From contig DFQF01000091.1 of NCBI GenBank assembly GCA_002377645.1, forward strand, positions 5,485 through 11,382: a stretch of 5,898 nucleotides of DNA, written 5' to 3'. Numbering within the stretch: position 1 is the stretch's first letter; each line of letters starts with the position of its first letter. This stretch comes from Nitrospinaceae bacterium UBA3496. Its GTDB lineage: Bacteria; UBA8248. This document shows, one piece after another, positions 1-5,554 of the stretch. The notes below the pieces were generated by a model. That model had not been told where the DNA came from. It saw only the letters and a list, made by a program, of their open reading frames with translations, and did no database searches. Both the position numbers and the translations under genes were made by a program.

Positions 1-1011
1 GTAAATACTTTCATAGAGACTGGTGAACCTGTAGGGAGCAAAAGACTATCAAAAGAGTCTGAGATTAATTACAGTCCAGCAACATTACGAAATATTATGA
101 GTAATCTCTCCGAGGAAGGATTTCTTTCAAAAACCCATTTTTCTTCTGGTAGTTCTCCGACTGATTTGGGCTATAGGACTTTTGTTGATAATTTTATTGG
201 GTTTCAAGAACCAACCTCTCAAGAAAAATCTTCAATAGGAAATAGGTACTTATCTCGTGAATTACACTTAGAACAACTCTCAATTGAAATTTCAAGAATT
301 CTTTCGGAACTCACAAATAATGCAGGCTTTTTCTTGCTTCCTAATGAGAAACAACTCCATTTCCAACATATACAATTTATTAAAATCTCAAAAAATAAAG
401 CTATGGTTGTCATCGTCTCTAAAAGCGGAATGATTCAGAACAAGATGATCAAACTCGACAATCAAACTAATCAATCAGAACTCGATAAAATAACAAATTA
501 TCTCAATGATGAATTTACAGGACTCACTCTGAACGAAATTAAAGAAAAAGTAGTTGAACAAATGAATCAAGAAGGCAAGGATTTTGATCTTTTGTACAAA
601 AAAGCTTTCTCACTGAGTTCTCAGATTTTTTCAGACGAACAGCAAGAAGATTCCACTGCAACCTTGTACATGGAAGGAACTTCAAAGATTTTCTCTCAAC
701 CGGATTTTGCTGATGATTTTAAAAAACTTCAAGAACTCTATAATGCATTTGAGGAAAAGAATAATATTGTCAAATTACTAAATAAATGTATAGACGATAC
801 AACAACCACAGTTTTAATAGGCTCTGAATGTACGATAGGAGAAACACAAGAATGTAGTTTGGTTGCAAGACCGTATCATTTGGGGGGACGTACTCTAGGA
901 ACAGTAGGTGTTATCGGACTAAAAAGAATGCGTTACGATCATGTAGTTTCTTTAGTAAACTGGACTGCAGATTCTCTGACTAACTATCTTACTTTAGATA
1001 AAACTCATTAA
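1..1011 (+). CDS. hrcA: Heat-inducible transcription repressor HrcA (5' end cut by window)
   Basis: HrcA represses heat-shock chaperone operons by binding the CIRCE inverted repeat, and GroEL modulates its activity (family knowledge). The frame is open from base 1, and 336 residues are visible. The first residues already lie inside the winged-helix DNA-binding domain: ETGEPVGSKRLS (visible residues 6-17), then SPATLRNIMSNL (25-36) as recognition-helix region, then the wing segment SSGSSPTDLGYR (48-59). The C-terminal GAF-like domain ends with GRTLGTVGVIGLKRMRY (296-312), a standard HrcA signature. Family members have about 340-350 residues, so probably only 10-20 N-terminal residues are missing. 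The internal ATG at 97 is not the start because conserved domain sequence precedes it. The wing departs from the usual SAGRIPTDKGYR, lacking its Arg and Lys. prmA follows after 13 nt. No CIRCE element is seen in the window; the gene's promoter lies upstream. Confidence 0.95.
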   Translation, partial: VNTFIETGEPVGSKRLSKESEINYSPATLRNIMSNLSEEGFLSKTHFSSGSSPTDLGYRTFVDNFIGFQEPTSQEKSSIGNRYLSRELHLEQLSIEISRILSELTNNAGFFLLPNEKQLHFQHIQFIKISKNKAMVVIVSKSGMIQNKMIKLDNQTNQSELDKITNYLNDEFTGLTLNEIKEKVVEQMNQEGKDFDLLYKKAFSLSSQIFSDEQQEDSTATLYMEGTSKIFSQPDFADDFKKLQELYNAFEEKNNIVKLLNKCIDDTTTTVLIGSECTIGETQECSLVARPYHLGGRTLGTVGVIGLKRMRYDHVVSLVNWTADSLTNYLTLDKTH

Positions 1012-1024
1012 ATAGAACAAAAAT

Positions 1025-1909
1025 TTGGGAATCAAAAAATCCTGGATAGAAATAAGGATAAGTGTTCCAAACGAATTCATAGATTTGATCTCAGAATTTT
1101 TTTTTCAATGTGGGGTTTCATCTATTCAAAATATCGAAACAGAAGATCAAAAAACTATCTTAATAACTTATTTAAAGAATGAAAAAAACATAGACAAAAT
1201 AATTGAAGGAATTAAACATTGGCTATCTTCCAATTTTTTAAAAGTAAATATACTTAGCACAAAAAATATTATTGAAACAGATTGGATAGAAAAAACAAGA
1301 AGTAGTTTCAAACCATTAAAAATTGGAAGAAAACTTTGGATTCAACCTTCATGGTCCAATGAAGAAACACCTAACGGAAGAATTAAAATAATCCTTGATC
1401 CTGGTTCTTCATTTGGCACGGGAAGACACCCTACTACAAAGTTCGCACTTATTTCCATTGAGAATTTCCTTAAAAAAAAGAACATAAATCACTTCTTAGA
1501 TATAGGTTGTGGTAGTGGAATACTTATAGTAGCAGCTCTTAAACTAGGCGCCAAAAATGGCACTGCTTTTGATATCGACGCTCAGGCAGTAGAAAATACT
1601 CGAAAACTTTTATGCTCTAACGGAGTAAAGAAAAGAGCAATCGTAATAAATGAGACGCTACACAAAAAACATTTAGAATCATCATTAGGTAAAATTGATT
1701 TCATAACTGCAAATATTTTTCTTGATCCACTCCAAAAGCTTTTTCCATTATTTGCAGAAGTTTTAAATCCTGAAGGAATATTATTAATTACAGGGATCAC
1801 TCCTAAACAATGTGACAATTTCTCTAAAATTTGCGGAGATTTTAATTTAAAGTTATCATCGAAAGAAACTAAATTGAATTGGTCAAAGATGGAGTTTGTA
1901 AAAAATTGA
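1025..1909 (+). CDS. prmA: Ribosomal protein L11 methyltransferase PrmA
   Basis: PrmA is a cytoplasmic SAM-dependent enzyme that trimethylates ribosomal protein L11 (family knowledge). The 294-residue product has family length. An N-terminal substrate-recognition domain (about 1-75) leads through WIEKTRSSFKPLKIG (87-101) and LWIQPSW (104-110) to the catalytic domain. The diagnostic DPGSSFGTGRHPTT lies at 125-138. SAM motif I, DIGCGSGIL, is at 159-167. The acidic FDIDAQAVENTR strand is at 182-193, TANI at 228-231 (the substrate-amine position), and the C-terminal NWSKMEF at 285-291. The start is TTG at 1025: the frame has a stop at 1013-1015 and no ATG or GTG lies between. No clear Shine-Dalgarno precedes it, so translation may be coupled to hrcA, which ends 13 nt upstream. 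A run of nine T at 1097-1105 encodes Phe25-27. Confidence 0.95.
   Translation: MGIKKSWIEIRISVPNEFIDLISEFFFQCGVSSIQNIETEDQKTILITYLKNEKNIDKIIEGIKHWLSSNFLKVNILSTKNIIETDWIEKTRSSFKPLKIGRKLWIQPSWSNEETPNGRIKIILDPGSSFGTGRHPTTKFALISIENFLKKKNINHFLDIGCGSGILIVAALKLGAKNGTAFDIDAQAVENTRKLLCSNGVKKRAIVINETLHKKHLESSLGKIDFITANIFLDPLQKLFPLFAEVLNPEGILLITGITPKQCDNFSKICGDFNLKLSSKETKLNWSKMEFVKN
1891..1894 (+). promoter_or_regulatory. Shine-Dalgarno GGAG for rsmE inside the end of prmA
   Basis: GGAG lies 11 nt before the TTG at 1906. The spacing is longer than ideal but usable. It favours the overlapping start over the upstream TTG at 1879, which has no purine-rich site. Confidence 0.45.
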
Positions 1910-2664
1910 AAAAACCTCTCAGACTTTTCTACACAGAAGAAGACGCAAATAATGACAAATTGATTACAATTACAGGTGACGAAGCACATCACATTCGGGA
2001 AGTATTAAGAATGCAATTGGGAGAAGAATGCAGAATTGCCAATTCAAAGGGTTCTGAATATTTTTCGAAAATAGAAAATATAACTAAAGAAAGAATAATC
2101 TTAAAAGTACTAAGGGAAATTATTAATACGAGAAAGTCTCGTTTAAGAATTACACTTGGTCTTCCACTTATAAAGGGTGAGCGTTTTGAAAGAGTCCTTG
2201 AAAAAGGAACAGAACTCGGAGTCGATATTTTCTATCCTTTAATGCTACAAAGATGCGAAATTAAAATCCCTGAAAAGAAAAAAAAACTAAGACAAGCACG
2301 TTGGAAAAAAATTATTTATGAATCTGCCAGACAATCCAACAGAATTCCACCACCTTTGGAAAAACCTATACAAAATTTAGAAGAATTTATAACTAAAACA
2401 AAGAAAAACGATATTAAGATTTTTGGTTATATAGGTGAAAATCAGAAAACTCTTCATGAAGCACTTGAGACAAAAAAACCTAAAGAAAATCTTTCAATTT
2501 CAATACTTACAGGACCTGAGGGAGATTTATCTCCAGAAGAATCTGAAAGAGTTATACAAGCTGGATTTATTCCAGTTTCACTTGGTCCAAGAATTCTTCG
2601 TGCTGACACAGCTCCCATTTCTATAATTTCAATAATTCAATATACTTTAGGCGAAATGCCATAA
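1906..2664 (+). CDS. rsmE: 16S rRNA m3U1498 methyltransferase RsmE
   Basis: RsmE is a SPOUT-class, trefoil-knot methyltransferase that makes N3-methyluridine at U1498 of 16S rRNA in the assembled 30S subunit (family knowledge). From the chosen start the protein has 252 residues. The N-terminal PUA-like part includes HHIREVLRMQLGE (28-40). The middle has LPLIKGERFERVLEKGTELG (86-105) and ESARQSNR (139-146). The knot carries LTGPEGDLSPEE (201-212) and LGPRILRADTAPIS (226-239), the SAM-binding signatures. I prefer the TTG at 1906, whose TTGA overlaps the prmA stop by 4 nt and has GGAG at 1891-1894. It gives MKKPLRLFYT, the usual RsmE N-terminus. An in-frame TTG at 1879 would add nine residues that do not resemble the family. 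The prmA-rsmE pair is a widely conserved neighbourhood and supports both calls. Confidence 0.94.
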   Translation: MKKPLRLFYTEEDANNDKLITITGDEAHHIREVLRMQLGEECRIANSKGSEYFSKIENITKERIILKVLREIINTRKSRLRITLGLPLIKGERFERVLEKGTELGVDIFYPLMLQRCEIKIPEKKKKLRQARWKKIIYESARQSNRIPPPLEKPIQNLEEFITKTKKNDIKIFGYIGENQKTLHEALETKKPKENLSISILTGPEGDLSPEESERVIQAGFIPVSLGPRILRADTAPISIISIIQYTLGEMP

Positions 2665-2694
2665 AATTCTTTAAAAAATTAGCATTTGATTCTT

Positions 2695-2698
2695 GAGG
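2695..2698 (+). promoter_or_regulatory. Shine-Dalgarno GAGG that sets the purD start
   Basis: GAGG sits 5 nt before the ATG at 2704. It falls inside the longer reading frame that opens with TTG at 2686, so it argues for the ATG as the true start of purD. Confidence 0.6.
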
Positions 2699-2703
2699 AA
2701 AAA

Positions 2704-3975
2704 ATGAAAATTTTAATTGTCGGTTCTGGAGGCAGAGAACATTCAATCGCTTGGAAACTCAGTCAAAGTGAAAATGTAAAAGAAATTATTTGCACTCCTG
2801 GAAATGCAGGAACTAGTAAAATCGCGAGAAATATTAATATTCGTGCTGAAGATATTAAATTGATTTTAAAACTAGCAATGGAAGAGCGTCCTGATCTTGT
2901 AGTTATAGGACCTGAGGTTCCTTTATCTCTTGGTCTCACAGATCTATTGGAATCAAAAGATATTTTGGTATTCGGCCCAAATCAGAAGGCTTCAGAAATT
3001 GAATCCAGCAAGGCTTTCTCTAAGAAACTAATGAAAGCTGCTAAAGTTCCAACCGCAGAATTCGAAATTTTTGATGATGCAAAAAAAGCAAAAGATTTTG
3101 TAGGCAAAAAAGATAGGAAATGGGTTATAAAAGCTAGTGGTCTAGCTGCCGGGAAAGGTGTAATAATCTCTTCTGAAAAAATTAGTGCTGAATCAGCTAT
3201 TTCTGAAATAATGGAACAAAACACTTTTGGTAACGCAGGTAATACATGTGTTATAGAAGAATTTCTCGAAGGAGAAGAAGCCAGTTTACTTGTTTTCACT
3301 GATGGAGAAAATGTATTTCCATTACCTCCAGCACAGGATCACAAACAAATCTTCGAGAATGACCTCGGTCCTAATACAGGAGGAATGGGAGCTTATTCCC
3401 CTACTCCAATTCTCTCTAAAGACCTTCAAAGTCAGGCTATTGAATCAATCATCAAACCTGTGATTAGTCATTTATCTGAGCAAGGAAGAACCTACCGTGG
3501 GATACTGTATGCAGGATTAATGATAAAAGAAAATGAACTAAAAGTATTAGAATTTAACTGTCGATTTGGAGACCCAGAGTGCCAACCTTTAATGATGAGG
3601 ATAAAAAGCGATATTTTGCCTATTCTTATTGATACCGCAAAAGGAGATATTTCAAAGTCAAACGTTGAAACTTACGATGACCCCTCAGTTTGCGTTGTCA
3701 TGAGTGCTGGAGGATATCCTGGTTCTTACGAGAGTGGTGAAATTATTCGTGGCATTGATGAAGCATCCTCCCTTGAAGATGTGATGGTTTTTCACGCTGG
3801 AACTTCAATTAATCAAAATGGAGAAACAATAACTTCTGGAGGAAGAGTTTTAGGAATCACTAGCAAAGGACCTAAACTGAGTTCAGCAATTAATTCGGCA
3901 TACCGTGCAGTTGAAATGATAAGTTGGAAAAATTGTTACTACAGGAAGGACATTGGCTCCAAAGCAATTGTTTAG
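2704..3975 (+). CDS. purD: Phosphoribosylamine--glycine ligase PurD (GAR synthetase)
   Basis: PurD joins glycine to 5-phosphoribosylamine with ATP, forming GAR, the second step of de novo purine synthesis in the cytoplasm (family knowledge). From ATG 2704 the protein has 423 residues, normal for the family, and opens with MKILIVGSGGREHSIAWKLS, the classic N-terminus. GPEVPLSLGLTD is at 69-80. The ATP-grasp region shows KASGLAAGKGV (143-153), EEFLEGEEASL (185-195), QDHKQ (211-215) and GPNTGGMGAYSP (222-233). Metal-binding EFNCRFGDPECQP is at 283-295. SGGRVLG (378-384) and YRKDIG (413-418) close the C-terminal domain. An in-frame TTG at 2686 would add six residues but would place the GAGG ribosome site inside the gene. 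It starts 39 nt after rsmE and is probably the last gene of the operon. No other purine gene is visible here. Confidence 0.96.
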   Translation: MKILIVGSGGREHSIAWKLSQSENVKEIICTPGNAGTSKIARNINIRAEDIKLILKLAMEERPDLVVIGPEVPLSLGLTDLLESKDILVFGPNQKASEIESSKAFSKKLMKAAKVPTAEFEIFDDAKKAKDFVGKKDRKWVIKASGLAAGKGVIISSEKISAESAISEIMEQNTFGNAGNTCVIEEFLEGEEASLLVFTDGENVFPLPPAQDHKQIFENDLGPNTGGMGAYSPTPILSKDLQSQAIESIIKPVISHLSEQGRTYRGILYAGLMIKENELKVLEFNCRFGDPECQPLMMRIKSDILPILIDTAKGDISKSNVETYDDPSVCVVMSAGGYPGSYESGEIIRGIDEASSLEDVMVFHAGTSINQNGETITSGGRVLGITSKGPKLSSAINSAYRAVEMISWKNCYYRKDIGSKAIV

Positions 3976-4102
3976 CAAAAAATAATTTTAACAATCGAAG
4001 AGATACATCTAATGGAATTGCTGGAGATCTAAAGAACTTAAAAAAACATCTCCCGGATAATACCATTCAAATTTACAAAAAAATAAAAATTTGTTTTTTT
4101 AA
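3976..4102. other. Non-coding stretch between convergent purD and the lipoprotein gene
   Basis: These 127 nt follow the purD stop. A reading frame runs through from inside purD, but it has no plausible start or ribosome site and resembles no family I know. A 6-bp inverted repeat, GGAGAT (4023-4028) with ATCTCC (4048-4053), has a 19-nt loop and no T-run behind it, so I do not call it a terminator. The right end holds the terminator candidate listed separately. Confidence 0.5.
4068..4100 (+). terminator. Possible weak rho-independent terminator of the hrcA-purD operon
   Basis: CAAATTT (4068-4074) and AAATTTG (4087-4093) form a perfect 7-bp stem with a 12-nt A-rich loop, followed at once by seven T (4094-4100). 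The stem has only one G-C pair, so it would be unstable. In such an AT-rich region it could be chance. The T-run orientation fits the plus strand, that is, the end of purD transcription. Confidence 0.35.
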
Positions 4103-4273
4103 CTACCTTCTGGGCTCTGCAGATCTTTGAATCTTTTTAGCTACACCTTCAAGATCCTTTCCCATTCCCTGCATCATACCTTGTATAGTCCCACACGCAG
4201 TCAAAAGGAATAGAGAAATAACTGCCACAACTAGCAAAGGAGTGATGGAAAATCTTCTTATTTTATCTTGCAT
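4103..4273 (-). CDS. Small entericidin-like lipoprotein (EcnA/EcnB type)
   Basis: The reverse strand encodes 56 residues. The N-terminus is MQDKIRRF, followed by a hydrophobic segment (about 12-25) and the lipobox LTAC with Cys27 as the predicted lipidated residue. The mature part is short: CGTIQGMMQGMGKDLEG, then VAKKIQRSAEPRR. A signal peptide ending in TACGT, then a glycine-rich stretch and an amphipathic tail with basic residues, is the pattern of the entericidin family. Those are small membrane-anchored lipoproteins, known in enteric bacteria as an antidote/toxin pair (family knowledge). Gly28 after the Cys does not suggest inner-membrane retention, if E. coli sorting rules apply. AAGGAG (plus-strand 4283-4288) lies 9 nt before the ATG, which strongly supports translation. 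The gene is convergent with purD and divergent from the dehydrogenase. Only one copy is seen, so toxin or antidote roles cannot be assigned; an unrelated tiny lipoprotein remains possible. Confidence 0.8.
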   Translation of the reverse strand: MQDKIRRFSITPLLVVAVISLFLLTACGTIQGMMQGMGKDLEGVAKKIQRSAEPRR

Positions 4274-4310
4274 GAATCTAATCTCCTTCTAGAAAATTTA
4301 TGGGCGAATC

Positions 4311-4325
4311 TTTTATCACATAAAA
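4311..4325. repeat. Short inverted repeat TTTTAT-CAC-ATAAAA
   Basis: Two 6-nt arms of pure A/T flank a 3-nt spacer, 38 nt upstream of the lipoprotein start. It could be an operator half-site pair or a weak hairpin in the 5' leader of that mRNA. A repeat this short is easily chance in sequence of this composition. Confidence 0.3.
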
Positions 4326-4360
4326 CAACAAAATCTACAAACAAAATATTCCAATATGAG

Positions 4361-4376
4361 AAAATTTGCAAATTTT
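4361..4376. repeat. Perfect 16-bp palindrome, candidate operator
   Basis: AAAATTTGCAAATTTT reads identically on both strands, with no spacer. It lies 87 nt before the dehydrogenase start and 87 nt before the lipoprotein start on the other strand, midway between the divergent genes. Dimeric repressors and activators commonly use such sites. No regulator gene is visible nearby, so the cognate protein is unknown. Confidence 0.45.
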
Positions 4377-4400
4377 AAAAAAAATGTTTTTTTATTATAT

Positions 4401-4430
4401 TTCATAAAAGCGCAACCCGTGTTCTAATAT
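4401..4430 (+). promoter_or_regulatory. Possible sigma-70-type promoter for the dehydrogenase cluster
   Basis: TTCATA (4401-4406) resembles a -35 box at four of six positions, and TAATAT (4425-4430) resembles a -10 box, with an 18-nt spacer. A transcript would start near 4437, just before the ribosome site. Another TAATAT at 4433-4438 offers an alternative. In so AT-rich a region such matches are weak evidence. Confidence 0.3.
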
Positions 4431-4450
4431 AGTAATATAAAGTCAAAACA

Positions 4451-4455
4451 GGAGG
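4451..4455 (+). promoter_or_regulatory. Strong Shine-Dalgarno GGAGG that sets a TTG start
   Basis: GGAGG lies 8 nt before the TTG at 4464, ideal spacing. The ATG that follows the motif directly (4456) is in another frame and stops after three codons. The ATG at 4473 would cut off the conserved first residues. Confidence 0.75.
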
Positions 4456-4463
4456 ATGAAAAA

Positions 4464-5495
4464 TTGAGAGCTATGCTACTTAAAGAAAAAGGAAAACCAT
4501 TTGTTTTTGAAGACTTACCAAAGCCTACACCTAATGAAGGTGAGGCAGTAGCCAAAATTATTGCGACCGGAGCTGGTTTAACAATCCATCACACTAGGAT
4601 GGGAAGAACACCTGACATAAAATATCCACTAATCGTAGGTCATGAAATTACGGCTAAAATATCTTCTGTTGGGAAGGGTGTCAAGAATTTAAAAGAGGGA
4701 GATGCAGTTACTGCTTATTTTTATGTGACATGCGGAGAATGTAAATGGTGTCGTATAAACCGTGAAACATTATGTTCAAACTTTTTAGGTTATGTTGGAA
4801 GACAAATACAAGGCGCTTATGCAGAATACATAAAACTTCCCGCAAGAAATTTTATCAAATTACCTGAAAAATTAAACTATAAAGATAATCCTGCGGAAGT
4901 AGCTGTAATTTGTGATGCAATTGCTACTCCTTACAAAGTAACTCGCAGAGCTAAAATAGCACCACTTGAAAATGTTGCGGTTATTGGTGCAGGTGGTGGG
5001 GTAGGAATACATATGGTTATGATGGCTAAAAGGGCTGGTGCTAGGGTAATAGCAATAGACATTGCAGGGGAAAAACTAGAAAAATGTAAAGAAATTGGTG
5101 CTGACGAAGTTATTGATGCATCAAAAGAAAACATGACAAGTTCTTTAATTGAAATGACGAATGGAGACGGACTAGATGTAGCAATAGATTTTGTTTCTAC
5201 TTCGCAAACTATTGAATCTGCGACACAATCATTAGGTATAGGTGGGCGTTTCGTTACACTTGGAGGGGCAGGTCAAGATTTTTCTGCTTCAGCTAGAGAA
5301 ATGGTCCAAAAAGAATTAGAAATTATTGGAAGTAGATACTGTACCAAACAAGAAGTAATAGAATCACTTGAACTTGTTGCCAGAGGTGATGTATGGCCAC
5401 TCGTCACAGAAACATACAAATTAGAAGACGCAGAAAAAGCACATGACCGTTTAGAAACAGGTTCCATTTTGGGACGTGCTGTCATTATGATGTAG
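4464..5495 (+). CDS. Zinc-type medium-chain alcohol dehydrogenase, altered catalytic zinc site
   Basis: This 343-residue medium-chain dehydrogenase/reductase should oxidise an alcohol or polyol, or reduce a carbonyl, with a nicotinamide cofactor in the cytoplasm. The N-terminal GroES-like domain has GHE (59-61) and a complete structural-zinc lobe, Cys90, Cys93, Cys96 and Cys104. The Rossmann fold shows VIGAGGGVG (173-181), and Asp199 at the end of the second strand suggests NAD(H) over NADP(H). His60/Glu61 and the Cys150-Asp151 pair occupy the second and third catalytic-zinc positions. The first ligand, normally Cys in a TGVCHTD-like motif, appears replaced: the segment reads TGAGLTIHH (35-43), with Gly38 at the Cys position. 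Zinc may be bound differently, for example through His42 or His43, or be absent. The start is TTG behind GGAGG. A Gfo/Idh/MocA-like gene follows after 59 nt, probably in the same transcript. The substrate is unknown. Confidence 0.88.
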   Translation: MRAMLLKEKGKPFVFEDLPKPTPNEGEAVAKIIATGAGLTIHHTRMGRTPDIKYPLIVGHEITAKISSVGKGVKNLKEGDAVTAYFYVTCGECKWCRINRETLCSNFLGYVGRQIQGAYAEYIKLPARNFIKLPEKLNYKDNPAEVAVICDAIATPYKVTRRAKIAPLENVAVIGAGGGVGIHMVMMAKRAGARVIAIDIAGEKLEKCKEIGADEVIDASKENMTSSLIEMTNGDGLDVAIDFVSTSQTIESATQSLGIGGRFVTLGGAGQDFSASAREMVQKELEIIGSRYCTKQEVIESLELVARGDVWPLVTETYKLEDAEKAHDRLETGSILGRAVIMM

Positions 5496-5542
5496 GAAAG
5501 AAAAATTTCAAAAGCTCTATAAAGAAAAACAACTTAGAAATT

Positions 5543-5547
5543 GGAGG
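5543..5547 (+). promoter_or_regulatory. Shine-Dalgarno GGAGG for the Gfo/Idh/MocA-type gene
   Basis: GGAGG stands 7 nt before the ATG at 5555. The 59 nt between the dehydrogenase stop and this ATG hold no evident terminator or promoter, which supports co-transcription of the two genes. Confidence 0.7.
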
Positions 5548-5554
5548 CAAAAAA

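Larger units (their letters stand above)
4274..4463. promoter_or_regulatory. Divergent intergenic region with inverted repeats
   Basis: These 190 nt separate the leftward lipoprotein gene from the rightward dehydrogenase and must hold the promoter of at least the former. The region is extremely AT-rich. It contains a perfect 16-bp palindrome (4361-4376), an A/T inverted repeat (4376-4394) and TTTTAT-CAC-ATAAAA (4311-4325). A 23-codon frame from ATG 4356 has no ribosome site and runs across the palindrome, so I do not call it a gene. I see no clear promoter for the lipoprotein gene. Confidence 0.55.

Noticed and set aside
1582..1992. A 136-codon reverse-strand frame across prmA and rsmE
   Set aside because: It is antisense to two well-supported genes, whose conserved motifs explain the sequence, and it shows no family resemblance.
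4023..4053. GGAGAT...ATCTCC inverted repeat after purD, considered as a terminator
   Set aside because: The loop is 19 nt and no T-run follows, so it lacks the features of an intrinsic terminator.
3960..4060. Possible frameshift or extension at the purD C-terminus
   Set aside because: PurD ends with the normal YRKDIG motif and a few residues more, so the gene is full length as it stands.
3924..4130. A 68-codon plus-strand frame overlapping the end of purD
   Set aside because: It starts inside conserved purD sequence, has no ribosome site, runs across the terminator candidate and into the antisense of the lipoprotein gene, and resembles no known family.
4356..4427. A 23-codon plus-strand frame (MRKFANFKKN...) upstream of the dehydrogenase, considered as a leader peptide
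   Set aside because: There is no Shine-Dalgarno before the ATG, it spans the palindrome and the candidate -35, and its content is what A/T tracts would give by chance.
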